A stretch of DNA of 64,000 nt, from positions 706,506-770,505 of the forward strand of contig JAJVDF010000124.1 of NCBI GenBank assembly GCA_022410635.1, in the 5' to 3' direction. This document shows positions 1 through 9,641 of the stretch, in pieces (position 1 is the stretch's first letter; the number at the start of each line of letters is the position of its first letter). Source of the DNA: Tretioscincus oriximinensis (taxonomy: Eukaryota > Chordata > Lepidosauria > Squamata > Gymnophthalmidae). Under the pieces are notes generated by a model, which saw nothing but the letters and a program-made list of their open reading frames with translations, had not been told where the DNA came from and made no database searches. The position numbers were made by a program, and so were the translations under genes.

Positions 1-21
1 CGTGGAGGAGATTTTACAAAC

Positions 22-339
22 TAGAAGAAGAAGAAGAAGAACTTGGTTCTTATACCCCGCTTTTCTCACCTTTCAAAGGGACTCAAAGCGGCTTACAAGG
101 ATATATTTTGCCCGAAGGCTCACATTCTATCTTCCCCACCAGGCTATGGTGGTTCCCATGTATCTACTTGCATTCAGTTGCAATTTCTTGCAATTCATGC
201 TTTCGAATAGCTGGGTTGGCTAGAGCTGCAGGCTAGTGGAAGGTGCTCATCCCTCCCCACGTCCCACACAGGGCTTCGAAACCCCATCTCCCAGGCGAGA
301 GACGAATTCCTAAGCAACTGAGCTATCCGTGCCTGCTAA
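22..339 (-). repeat. tRNA-headed SINE with BovB-like tail, full length
   Basis: Read on the minus strand it begins near 339 with a tRNA-like head: a box A-like TAGCTCAGTTG at about 322-332 and a box B-like GGTTTCGAA at about 279-287. A unique body of about 150 bp follows. The tail, with gccgctttgagtccc and cggggtataag, resembles the 3' end of Sauria/BovB elements and finishes in a TTC microsatellite. At least eleven other copies of the family lie in this window. The best other copy is at 60349-60645. Confidence 0.8.
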
Positions 340-496
340 TTGCAGGCACAATTCCTGGCAGAGATAGAACACAACGGGGATCACAAGAAATCTATGGAAG
401 ATAAGCTAGAGGCTGTTAGCCCCAAAGGCCGCAGGAGACCAGCTACTGAAGGCTGTGAACAAAGTAAGCTAATGTTCATGTCCTACTAATGGGCTT

Positions 497-665
497 CCTT
501 GGGAGTCAGTCTGGTGTAGGGGTGTGTCAGGTTCATACTTGGAAGTTTCCTAGTTCAATTCTGCACACAACCAAAGCCAGCTGGGTGACCTTGGGGGCAA
601 GGCACAGCTCTTCAGAGCTCCCTGAGCCCCACCTACTTCACAAGGTGTCTGTTGACCCTGGAAGC
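497..665 (+). repeat. Sauria-like SINE, 5' part
   Basis: It has the tRNA-related head (gtctggtgtaggggtg) and the conserved body words gctgggtgaccttggg and ccccacctacttcacaagg, typical of the squamate Sauria SINE. The BovB-like tail is missing, so the copy is 3' truncated. Confidence 0.7.
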
Positions 666-985
666 AGTGATGGGAGTTCCCAGAACCAAAATATCTTGCA
701 GGAAGTTTGAATATCTCAAGTAGCCCAGGTTTATGTCATGAGTGCAGCGTGCGAGGGGTTTTTGTGACATCACTTCCTGGGCAGGACAGGAAATGACGTC
801 ACTCCGGGCACCATTTTCTTGAAGCAAATATTGGAAGTGACTTCAAAATGATGTCACTATTGGTAAGATGGCTGCATTCAGTGTGAGGGGAATTTTCTTG
901 GTCATCCCCCCACGTGGTCACATGCAAGGGGATGTTTTATTGAAGACTATATGGGATTCTCATGCAGATCCCAAGCCTGCCTAGA

Positions 986-1371
986 ATAGGCTAACCAGAT
1001 GATGCCTTTTTTGGGGGGGAACCCAGTTTTGGAATATCTTCTCTGCCCTCCCGGGGGGGTGGGGGAGGAGGGGAGAGGAATTTCCCTGATTTTTGCTGAG
1101 GAAAAAAAAACTTTAATTTTTACATTTTTAGGGCCAGCGCCTAAAGTCACCCTCCCCTCGGTAAAATATAAAAAAAATGCAAATTTCTCATGTACTTTGA
1201 AAAATTCTTGCACACTTTTGAAAATTCTCGTATGTTTCACGGATTTCTCGGGCAGGGATTTCTTGAGGGCTATGCATGTTGGTGGGTGATTTGCATATTC
1301 ATGAATATGCAAATTAGCATCAATATTAATTACCCCAGCGTGGGCCTTAGGAAATCTGGTCAGTCTAGCCT
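986..1371. mobile_element. Long MITE (aggctgaccagat-type ends) with double octamer
   Basis: It starts aggctaaccagatgatg and ends atctggtcagtctagcct, so the termini are inverted. The interior is A/T- and G-homopolymer rich. Near the right end a 26 bp perfect palindrome at 1289-1314 contains ATTTGCAT and its inverse ATGCAAAT, followed by a TTAGCAT/AATATTAATTA stretch. A sister copy lies at about 44836-45325, and the short hairpin MITEs at 7051, 46998 and 63364 share the ends. No transposase is visible, so it is non-autonomous. The superfamily is uncertain; a TA-like target site is suggested by the short copies. Confidence 0.65.
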
Positions 1372-1461
1372 GAAATCCCTTTACAACTCTATGATTCTAT
1401 GATTCCTTATATTCCCACTTTGGCTCATCTGCCACCCATTTTTTCCTGTCCCGTTTGTCAG

Positions 1462-1754
1462 AGGGCCGCAGCCTGGCAGTCATGATGAACTGCAAGCACA
1501 TTGAGACGTCGGCCGCCTTGCACCACAACACGGAGGAGCTCTTCGAAGGCGTCGTACGCCAGATCCGGTTGCGCCGCCACCATCGCGAGGGAGACGCCGG
1601 CAGCAGTGGCGCCGTGGGAGAGGGAGCCGGAGCCGGAGGTCGCCGCGAAAGCCTCACCAAGAAGGCCAAACGCTTCCTGTCCAGCCTTGTGCCTCGTAAC
1701 GGACGCTTCTTCAAGCAGAGGTCAAAATCCTGCAATGACCTTTCGGTGCTATGA
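1462..1754 (+). CDS. REM2: REM2, terminal coding exon (RGK-family small GTPase, C-terminus)
   Basis: This is the last coding exon of REM2, an RGK-subfamily Ras-like GTPase that in other vertebrates inhibits voltage-gated calcium channels and acts at the plasma membrane. The acceptor is a pyrimidine tract ending in AG at 1460-1461; the exon enters with 2 bases of a split Glu codon and ends at a stop at 1752-1754. The residues GRSLAV open the end of the G domain, CKHIETSAALHHN is the G5 (SAx) guanine-base loop region, and LFEGVVRQIRLRR is the final helix. A basic tail RRESLTKKAKRFL and the family signature KSCNDLSVL at the extreme C-terminus follow; RGK proteins end this way and lack a CAAX box. 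The linker between helix and tail is Gly/Ala/Glu-rich. Upstream exons lie outside the window. Being next to RBM23 supports REM2 rather than REM1, GEM or RRAD. Confidence 0.95.
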
Positions 1755-3085
1755 ACTCCATGTCCCACCGATTTCGCAGGCCCAAGATGTCTCCACAGAG
1801 AAGAAGACAAAGCCACACGTCCATTAACCTCCATCCCTGTCCTCTTTTGCTCGGGAAGGCAGCCATTTTGATCCAGGAACTGGCGGTTCCTGTGCACAGC
1901 AAACTCCTTTGTGTCATTTTGAGAACCTCAAATCTCCAGTCGGTGTCTGTCGCTAATCCTGCGTTTGTTTATTCTTCTCCTTTTCAACAGCCTGGATCCG
2001 GAGTCATCCGTTTGCCTATTGTCCCCGCGAAGGAATTGTCTGAATAATTTGTGCCATGTCCTGCCTAGTTGAGACCAGGTCCCTGTAGAAGGAGTCTTGT
2101 TACCCCTCCTGCTTGTTGTCACTTGCACACACAATGCACTAAAGCAGAGCGACGGTTCCCCAGGCGGTCCAGATGTTCCAGTCTGCTTGCGTTTGTATAT
2201 CTCACCTTTGAGGCCCTCAACAGTCCTGTCTTCGGAACGCGTCCATGTCAGGGCCAAACGGCACCACTTTATATTGGCTTAAATATTATGCCCACCCCTT
2301 CTAAAGGCCGCTCCGTGCACCAGCCAGGGGAGCCATTTAAGCGCTTACCTGCTTCTGCGTAATGGAAGAATTAAGGTTTCAGGAGCTTTATGTACCTCAT
2401 TTCCAAAGAACACTTACAGAGCACCCCCTGCCTCGCCATTCAACGAGCTAACTGCAGCCTTGGGAAGCTTAACGCCGCTTCGTGCCAACGCTAGCTCCTT
2501 AACTCTTTTTCCACCGACTTCAGCAACGAGATGGATGTTTTCATACACTCGGCGCCATACGCCCCCTTCTCCTTCAAGGACACAACGGCCTTGGTGGAAA
2601 CCAAGACACGGTCTGGATGTAGAAGACCGGTTGCCATTTCAAGGGCACAGCGTCAAAAGCCATGGAGCAACAGCCTCTCCAGATCGGACTTGGGAAACTT
2701 TCCCATGTAACTCTTCTTTAAGGGACCCATTACAGCAGAGATGGATCCGCCAGATGTTCCTGAACTCCCGTTCTTGCTAAACCAAATGGAATGTCGAGAG
2801 TTGGGATTCAGGAGAACATCTGGAGGACCCCTGCTTTGACACCTCTGTATTAGAGCGTCTCAGACGGAGACCCTGAATAGGAACCTTGTGCCTTTTATGA
2901 CAAGCAAGCTTTGAGAGGGACAAGGGTCGGGATCCTTTAGAAAGAGTCCGAAAAGGCAAAGGCATTGGGTGGGAAAGGCTGCTTTAAAACACCGACCTCC
3001 TTCCCCTACCCAAAGGAAACTTGAGGCGGAATACCTGATGATGCTGTGTGCTTACTTTCAATTAAAGCCATTTTGTATTTTACGG
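1755..3085 (+). other. REM2: REM2 3' untranslated region (proposed)
   Basis: The 1.3 kb after the REM2 stop has no recognisable interspersed repeat. It ends with an ATTAAA polyadenylation hexamer at 3061-3066, followed about 30-50 bases later by a GT-rich stretch (cctgttgggttgggatc). CR1-type repeat sequence begins soon after, at about 3180. I infer that the REM2 transcript ends near 3085. No transcript data are available, and an alternative end is possible. Confidence 0.5.
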
Positions 3086-3179
3086 ACCGCCTCCCGCCAC
3101 CTGTTGGGTTGGGATCTTTTTCAAGCTCCAAAGCCAGCTTGGATCTTGCTCAATAGCTATTAGGATGGAAATACGGGCA

Positions 3180-3335
3180 GGATTCCTGAAATACCATTTG
3201 CAGGCATCAAGAACGGAGGGGGGGGGGTTTGCTTTCGTCTGCTTGAGGCTGCCCAGGTGCCTGTGAGACAGAGACTGGACTAGATGGGCTCTGGCCCCAT
3301 TCAGCAGGACTCCTCTTATGTAGCTTAATATAGGG
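3180..3335 (+). repeat. CR1 LINE 3' end fragment
   Basis: It carries the untranslated CR1 tail words attcctgaaataccatttgc, ctgcccaggtg and tggactagatgggctctgg, ending close to ctcttatgta. It is heavily 5' truncated, as is usual for CR1. Confidence 0.7.
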
Positions 3336-3469
3336 TCCAAAAGACATTAGAAGAGCTGTCGACTCGCAGCCCATTGTGTCCAGCCAGCCTATCTTGTTGC
3401 CCCTGAGCATCTCCAGCAGATGACGAAGGCAAAACCTTCAGCTACTCTTGATTTTTCCTTAAAATAGCT

Positions 3470-3770
3470 TTTGGACATAAGGACATAAGAGGAGCCCTGC
3501 TGAATGGGGCCAGAACCCAGGGGCCCATCAATTGCATTGGGGCTGTCTCAAGCAGAAGGAGATNGAAACTTCACCTGTACTCCACTCATTTCAGGAATCC
3601 TGTCTATTGTTCCACCTCAGAGGCATTATTAGGGCACCCATTGATACTGTTGGCTTCCATGAACTTGTGCAATCCTATCTTACAGCGATCCAGGCTGCTA
3701 GCTTCCACCACTTCTTCCGGAAGTCAGTTCCACAAACCAATGACCCCTCATCCTAGTGCTAGTCTTAGAA
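3470..3770 (-). repeat. CR1 LINE 3' fragment
   Basis: It reads in reverse relative to the CR1 copies at 10385 and 16199: it begins gacataagaggagccctgctg and continues through the aggaatcctg and cttccatgaacttgt segments. One n at 3564 interrupts it. Confidence 0.75.
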
Positions 3771-3841
3771 AATATGTTTTTTCTCTATCTGTTTCCCTGC
3801 CTGTCTCTCAACCTGGCTGCAGCATCTTGGCATCCATTCTC

Positions 3842-4060
3842 TTTGTTATTTATTTAATTGCATTTCTATACGGCCCTTTAACTGAAGGTCTCAGGGCGGT
3901 TCATACTTGACACCAGAGCTAACATATTTAAAACCACAGTAGCAGAACGTGGGCAAGGCCAGGTTGAAGAGGGCCATCTCCAGGTATTTCCTAAACTTAT
4001 ACAGAGTCTCCAGGGACAGACTTGATACTCTGGGGGCTGCCACTGAAAAGGCCCTGGGGC
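3842..4060 (-). repeat. L2-type LINE 3' tail
   Basis: Reversed L2-like terminus: on the minus strand gccctgagaccttcagtt, then ggccgtatagaaatgc and a short AAT-type tail. The upstream portion is diverged. Confidence 0.55.
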
Positions 4061-4365
4061 TGCCGCCTGGGCTGAAGTAGTCTGGGAGCTGCCATGGAGA
4101 AGGCCCTGCCCAGGTCCTAGGCCTCCATGAATTTGTCTCTTAATTAAAGCTTTCTAGAGCAGTTATTCTAGAATGGGGATGAGGGGAGGTTGAGGGTGGA
4201 ATCGTAGGAGGGAATAATTTGCTGGGGTGTGTAAAAGCAGGATTGGCTCAGTGGTTGGACCTTATAACATTCAGCTCCAGAAATGACTGCTGGGAAGCGC
4301 AATTTGAAGGCAAAGTTTTTTGCGACTTCTCTGTGTTTTCTTCTTCGGTGTGAAGGACAAGGGCC

Positions 4366-4475
4366 CCTTCTGCACTGGGCCTTATTCTGGGATGTATCTC
4401 AGAATAGAGGGCATGGTAAATGCATGGTGGGACAGAGTATGGCAGGCCCTGCATTGGACGACAGTCCTTGGTTAT
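4366..4475. mobile_element. Palindromic MITE fragment (ttctgcactgggcc type)
   Basis: It begins ttctgcactgggccttattc and contains gggatgtatctcagaata and tatggcaggccc, words shared in both orientations with copies at 6715-6900, 15480-15575, 31405-31510 and 39297-39415. It is a partial copy. Confidence 0.55.
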
Positions 4476-4539
4476 GAAGTATAGACAGGAGCCCCAGAAG
4501 CAACTTCCTGTGAACAGAAAAAATGTTACTTCTGGGTGG

Positions 4540-4930
4540 GACTATTGGCTGAAGAGGCTTCCCCCCTCCCAGGGCTAGCTGCAGTGCAGGTTGGGAGCTG
4601 TAGTCCACAGGGCAGGGCCCACATAGGCTGGGCAAAAGAGGCTGCCTGCTGCTCGGACTACACTTCCCAGCAGGTCCCTTTGAGATCCCAGCTGCAGCTC
4701 TTGTTTCCCTTTTTTCACATTTGGGCTGCTACTAGTGCCAGCTTTGTGAGGCGTCTGGGTTTCACCAAGCTTTTCCCCAAGCTTTTATCGTAAGCGCTTC
4801 ACATTGGGGAAAAATGGCACAGGAAAGCAAGCAGACATAGAACTAAGAAACATAAAACAGGAAACAAAAATTTTGTCAGGAAGTAAGCTGGCAGTTTGTT
4901 ATTGTTTATGCCTGGAGCCCCATGGAGTAA
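4540..4930 (+). repeat. Unclassified interspersed repeat, copy 1
   Basis: About 390 bp sharing ordered blocks with 16810-17015 and 39535-39890: cccagggctagctg, ttgggagctgtagt, cttcccagcagg, ttttttcaca-ttgggctgc, cataaaacaggaa and agctggcagtttgtta. I see no tRNA head, LTR ends or transposase. The family is not one I recognise. Confidence 0.6.
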
Positions 4931-5465
4931 ATCCTGGGACAAGGCCCAGGGCAGAATAGGGTCTCGTGAAAGCATTTCCCGTACGCTTACTGGCGTTTTG
5001 CCTCACATGGACCCTCTGAATCTTCGCAATGCTCTTTGGTTCAAAACCAGTAACGTCCAGGCCAGGAGCAGGGAAGACGGAGACACGGGAGTCTGCACAG
5101 GAGACGGGCAAGGGAAAAGGCCGCCACGATGCCACCTTGCAGGGACCCTTTTTAAGAGGCAGGTCGGGACTCCCGTTGTCAGCCGAGGAGACGCTGCCGG
5201 CACTTCCCAGGGAGGCCTCCCCACGCCCGGTCTCGGGATACTACGCCCGCCCCACGGCCCCATCCTCCCATCCCACACAGGTGCCCCGCTGGCATTTGCC
5301 CACCACCTTCCTCCCCTTCCAATCTGCCCCCTTTCCTTGGCATCGATCCCTCCTTGGCGAGGCTGAGCAGGCGGAAAGGGAAGGTGGATCCTTGGCATCT
5401 GTCAGAAGGCAGCACTGCCGGCAAGGCCTCTGTCCCCTCCCTGCAGAGCGACTGCTTTGGCACTT
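4931..5465. other. GC-rich unique intergenic segment
   Basis: It is non-repetitive as far as I can see. An open frame of 165 codons starts at 5029 (+), but its composition and frame overlap suggest chance in GC-rich DNA. No domain was recognised. Confidence 0.4.
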
Positions 5466-5467
5466 TC

Positions 5468-5745
5468 AGAGAAATAGCCGTGTTAGTCTAGCAGAAAGTC
5501 CAGCAAAGGAGCTAGCAGCATTTTGAGACTAACTTGAGAAAAGTGGTTGGCATAAGCTTTCGTAGACACATCTCCTTCTTCAGATGCTGAGGGACTAATG
5601 TCAGGGACTACCTGACCCTGACATTAGTCCCTCAGCATCTGAAGAAGTAGACCTGTCTACAAAAGCTTATGCCAACCACTTTTCTCAAGTTAGTCTCAAA
5701 GTGCTGCTAGCTCCTTTGCTGCTTTGGCACTGCCAGTGAACTTCA
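5468..5745. mobile_element. Long foldback (hairpin) element, arms about 100 bp
   Basis: The left arm (about 5498-5602) and right arm (about 5612-5723) are near-perfect reverse complements around a centre at about 5603-5611. Both arms carry ttgagactaac, aaaagtggttggcataagct, cttcagatgctgagg and gactaatgtcagg. Words such as gccgtgttagtct resemble a widespread reptilian repeat. This copy looks like a tail-to-tail inverted pair or a foldback MITE. Confidence 0.75.
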
Positions 5746-5989
5746 GCAAGGCAGGGGGAGGAAGGCAGGTACCAGGAAGGGGGAGCAGGAATCCAGGTTA
5801 GTAGAAGTGAAGGTAAATGCATCAGAAGTTGGCAGGGAAATGGAGCTCTCGGAGCACGTTGCACCCTTTGAAGCCCACAGACGTAAGTGCGCATTTCCCC
5901 CTCCCACCTAGCTCCCCCTGGTGGCCATGTACTGCCAAACTCAGAGCATAAGGAACTATAATTTCCTCCATTTCAGTGTACCTTGAGGA

Positions 5990-6130
5990 CTGGAGTTCTC
6001 ATAACAGAACGTAAGAGGAGCCATTGTGTCTATCACAGTGGGCCATCAGTTGCCTCTGGCTCGGCATTTCAAGCAGAACGAACCAAATCTTCACCTGCTC
6101 TCAAATCCCTGCAAGAGCTTTTTAAATGCT
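5990..6130 (-). repeat. CR1 LINE fragment
   Basis: Reversed CR1 3' sequence (gtaagaggagcc, catttcaagcagaa, cttcacctgctctcaa), cut off before the inner part. Confidence 0.55.
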
Positions 6131-6148
6131 GTTCAGACACGTACTTTG

Positions 6149-6380
6149 AAGCCAGTCTGGTGTCATGGTTAGACTGTCAGGCTCTTATCTAGAAGTCGCC
6201 TGGTTTGATTCTGCTCCCCTCCACCAAAGCCATCTGGGTGACCTTGGGCTCGTCACTATTCTTTGGCGCTCTCTCAGCCCCACCTACTTCACAAGGTATC
6301 TGTTGTGAAGAGAAGCCACTCTGATTCCCTTCGGGTTGAGAAAGGTGGGGAGTAAAAACCGACTCTTCCGCTTGACTCTC
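6149..6380 (+). repeat. Sauria SINE, near full length
   Basis: It contains the tRNA-like head (agtctggtgtcatgg ... tggtttgattctgctcc), the body (ctgggtgaccttgggctcg, ccccacctacttcacaagg) and a BovB-type tail (attcccttcgggttgagaaa). Confidence 0.8.
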
Positions 6381-6444
6381 TCTGGTCCTGCGTGTCTCTC
6401 TAACAGGAGACAGGATCGAGGCTTGCCTTATAGTAGACACTGAG

Positions 6445-6690
6445 TTTCAGCTCCATTAATTTGTCCGGCCCTTTCTTGAAACTATTCAGCTTGGCTGCTG
6501 TCACCATCAGGTGTGTCAAGGAGGAGAGGACAAACCTCCACCTGTTCTCGACTCTGTGCAAAAGGCATTTAGAGGTCTCCTCTCTGCCCCTCCAACTTCG
6601 AGAGAGTATCTAGGCATCCATTCTACTGCCCACTGATACATCTGGTCTCCATGAATTTGTACGATCCTTTCTTAAGGACATAAGAGGAGC
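6445..6690 (-). repeat. CR1 LINE fragment, old
   Basis: Diverged reversed CR1 3' sequence (cctttcttgaaactattcagc; ctccatgaatttgta). Confidence 0.45.
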
Positions 6691-6714
6691 ACTGATGGAT
6701 CAGGTCACCACTCA

Positions 6715-6900
6715 TCTAGGCCCCATCCACAGGGAGCCTTATTCTGGGTTACATCTCGGGACAGAGTTTTGCCATTCACATACCAGTATAGACTATGGCA
6801 GGCCCCATTCAGGTCCTGCCATATTCTACACTAGCATGTGGTTGGCAGGCTCCTATTCTGAGGGACAACCCAGGATAAGACTCCATGTGGATGCAGCCCT
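6715..6900. mobile_element. Palindromic MITE
   Basis: The left half (ccatccacagggagccttat, tgggttacatctcggga) is complemented by the right half (gagggacaacccaggataag, ccatgtggatg) around a centre near 6805, with two inverted tatggcagg / cctgccata blocks between. It is the same family as 39297-39415. Confidence 0.65.
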
Positions 6901-7048
6901 AGTCATTGGCCTCCGATTCCTTCTGGGCAACTTGAGAAGGAGAAGAAAGAAGGAAAGAAGGAGGAAGGAAAGAAGGAAGGAAGGAGGAAGAAGAACATTT
7001 GTTCTGGACTGGCATTTACAGGAATCCTGCGTATTTGCTCCTTAAAGT

Positions 7049-7267
7049 TGCTCATAGGCTGATCAGATGACCCCTTTTGTGGGGGTGTTGAAAACCCGTT
7101 TTTGGGGTGCCTGCCAGTTTTTTCTGAGCAAAAAAATTAAAACAAAAACAAAAAAAAATTCAAAAAGAACTCTTTTTTTGAAAAAAAAATTCCTCAGAAA
7201 AACCTGGGAGGCATCCCAAAACCAGTTTTCAACCCCTCACAAAAGGGGTCATCTGGTCAGCCTATAG
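7049..7267. mobile_element. Short hairpin MITE (ggctgaccagatgacccctt type)
   Basis: The left end ggctgatcagatgacccctt is mirrored by the right end aaggggtcatctggtcagcc, each flanked by TA (a putative 2 bp target duplication). The inner arms (aaacccgtttttggggtgcc versus ggcatcccaaaaccagtttt) also pair, so almost the whole copy folds back. Related copies lie at 46998-47203 and 63364-63582. Confidence 0.75.
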
Positions 7268-7714
7268 CTAAAGCAATATCCTTCTTTCTCCTTAGATATC
7301 TTAGTCTTTGCCTACAGGGAACAGAGCCTGCTTCTGCTTAATTGTGCTGCAAAAATGCAAGGCAATTTTGTAATATTTGGTGGCTGCCAAATACGATTAT
7401 CTCAACACTGTCCGTTTGCCATTATGGGACAGCTGTCCGCACATTAGCATGCACACCGTTTCTTCGTGCGCTCACAGCTTGTGCAGAAGAATCCAGCCTA
7501 GTTTTATCTATACAGCCCTCTATCCAATTAGTGGAAAGTCATCCCTGAACAAAAGATTATAAGCTCCTGGCTTTTTACAGCAACTGTGCCAATGTATACG
7601 ATGCAAGCTGGAATCCTATATTTTTATGTAAAGTAACCTCACGCTTTCTAGTCACCCAGTTAATACCACTTTAAGGATAGTATAATGGTGACTGATCCCT
7701 TTGATCAGAAAAGA

Positions 7715-7988
7715 AGAAGAAGAAGAAGAAGAAAAGAAGAAGAAGAACTCAATGGACTCAAGGGAATTTTTTGCCCAAAGGCTGACGTTCTACCTTCCAC
7801 ACCAGCTGTGGTGGTTCCCATTTATTTAGTTGCAGTCAGTTGCAATTTCTTGTAGTTCTTGCTTTCAAATAGCTGGGATGGCTAGAGCTGAGGCCAGTAG
7901 AGTAGCCCCCTCCACAGCTGACGCAGAGCTCCAAACTCTGGCATCTCTGCTGAAACACCAGGGCTCTCAACCGCTGTACCACCATGCC
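7715..7988 (-). repeat. tRNA-headed SINE with BovB-like tail
   Basis: Same family as 22-339, reversed. The AAG microsatellite at 7710-7746 is the tail and the head ends near the ctgtaccaccatgcc sequence. Confidence 0.7.
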
Positions 7989-7999
7989 TAAGAAGAACC

Positions 8000-8851
8000 C
8001 TGCTGGATTGAGGCTACAGCCCATCTGCTTCATCCTCCCATCTCACACAATGACCCACCAGTTGCTTCTGGGTATCTCATGCAACCACATGGCCACCTCG
8101 TCCTCCCTCCTTCCCTCCCTCTGCCAGTGGAAGCTACTCAGGACCACAGCGGTGGCCCTGGGAGAAAATAACCAAGCAGAAAATGCCTTTATTTCCCTCC
8201 GCCTGCCCCCTTCCCTTCCCAGGGATTTGCTTGAGCAGCATCTTTAGATTAGATGAGCAAGGATGTGGGGGGATGAGCATCTCTTTGCCATGGAAACACC
8301 CTTGTGGTCCACAGCTGGGGAGTCGCCATGGAGACAAAATGTTTCCTATTGCCATGGCAACGGGCTTCGGAGCCAGCTATCAGCTCCAGGGTCATCCAAA
8401 GCTTCCAAAGCAGATATCAAGGAGCTTGGAAGGGGGAGGACAGGAAGGAGAATTTGGCAGTGAAATAAACAGGAGTCAAAGAAAGGGATCAAAGCTCCTG
8501 CGGTCAAGGGGTGGGTGAGAGGAGTGCACAAAGCAGGCAGCTGCTCTCTAGGGAAAGCTGCGCTTGCTAAGGGAAATGAAGGCCAAAAACGAGGCCCCAC
8601 CTGTACCGCAGCTCAAGAACCACCTGGAGAAACACCGAAAGGGCCCCTCCCTTGCCTTCCCCCATCTCCCAAGTCCGAAATAAAAAACTCTTCCCACAAA
8701 CAGAGCACAAGGCCGGGGGAGAAACCTTGCAGCCCAGGCCACGTGCTCTGCCGTGGAGATGACAGAAGGCGACGGGAGCTATCATGGTTCGCTTCCCGAT
8801 ATTCTGCACCAGTATGGCAAAGAAGGCAGCTCAACCAGAGTGCTAGACACG
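8000..8851. other. Unique intergenic segment between REM2 and the LTR at 8852
   Basis: No repeat family was recognised. Several open frames of 60-115 codons overlap on both strands and are not credible genes. It contains the X-box-like cluster listed separately. Confidence 0.4.
8284..8361. promoter_or_regulatory. Cluster of three X-box-like (RFX-type) palindromes
   Basis: Three 14 bp motifs centred on GCCATGG lie within 78 bp: tttgccatggaaac (8284-8297), gtcgccatggagac (8322-8335) and attgccatggcaac (8348-8361). RFX proteins bind GTTGCCATGGCAAC; the third site differs from it only in its first base. The segment is not inside a recognisable repeat. Function as an enhancer or insulator is inference. 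Confidence 0.45.
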
Positions 8852-9641
8852 TGTAACAGCAATCACACGGGAACACAACTTGGAGAAGAAGTAGCCTCAG
8901 GAGGATCCCAGGGTTATGGAGTCCTCCAGAGGGACCAAAAACTTCAACGTTTATTGATTACCAGATCAGAAGGCGTGATTGAAATTATGACAGGGTAAAA
9001 AGGGGCGGAGGAGACCCAACGTGGGTCAGTAATGTCACAGGTGATGCGTTATTCCCCCTCCCAAGGGGGCGCAGCCTGGGTACAGGAACCAATAGGGGNA
9101 AAGAAGTGTGTGTGTGTGGTGTGGCTACTGAATGGACCTTAGCTTCCATTGTGAAACCCTGTCAATCAAATTAATGACAGGAATAGTGAGTCATATCAAG
9201 GGCCAAAACTCTGGTGACCCATGATTGATAGTCAAACAAAGGATAGATAGCCGTGTCTATAGAAAGGTNGAAATAGTAAATAGTGACTTCCCTTTTGTAC
9301 AGTGGGATATGCTTTAGGCTATATTGCCAAAGTGTGACTCCCAGCAGGGGCCAAGCTAGCCTTAGTGTTAAAGCTAACATTTGACTTCCCTAGCCTGATG
9401 GGATTAAGTGGCCCTTTTCAGTAAAGCCATTTAGACAGGAGCTACCATTCATAGGTGCCCCTAAAGGAAAAGGAAAAAGATTAAGTAGGGTCCTGGGGTT
9501 GAGCAGAGGTCAGCTTGACCAAGGAAATTTTGCAAGAAAATTACCCAGAGGCCTCACTTTGGTATCTAGGTCCAGACAGATACATTTGATATTAATAATA
9601 TATATTATTCCTAATGTGTGTCCCAGGGATAATTCTCTACA
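8852..9641 (-). mobile_element. Endogenous retrovirus LTR, about 790 bp
   Basis: Read on the minus strand it opens TGTAGAGAATT and closes GCTGTTACA, so the ends are the usual TG...CA inverted dinucleotides. It contains a CCAAT-type box (tattggttcc on the minus strand, near 9090) and an AATAAA polyadenylation signal at 8950-8955, about 100 bp before the end, consistent with U3-R-U5 order. No matching short duplication flanks it (acacg at the low side, gggag at the high side), so it is either one LTR of a rearranged provirus or a recombinant. Its first 189 bp recur at 11731-11919. Confidence 0.65.

Larger units (their letters stand above)
1..1461 (+). other. REM2: Last intron of REM2 (partial)
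   Basis: No coding exon was found upstream of 1462. The stretch holds a reversed tRNA-headed SINE (22-339), a Sauria-SINE-like head (about 497-665) and a long MITE (about 986-1371). The remaining short stretches show nothing recognisable. Confidence 0.6.

Noticed and set aside
1501..1827. Frames overlapping the REM2 exon in other phases
   Set aside because: Shadows of the REM2 coding exon; only the frame ending DLSVL matches the family.
5029..5526. 165-codon open frame (+) and overlapping 131- and 156-codon frames
   Set aside because: GC-rich DNA open in several frames on both strands, Pro/Arg/Gly-heavy translation, no domain, no splice context.
8852..9641. Solo LTR with target duplication
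   Set aside because: The flanks acacg and gggag do not match, so a simple solo LTR is not supported even though the LTR itself is.
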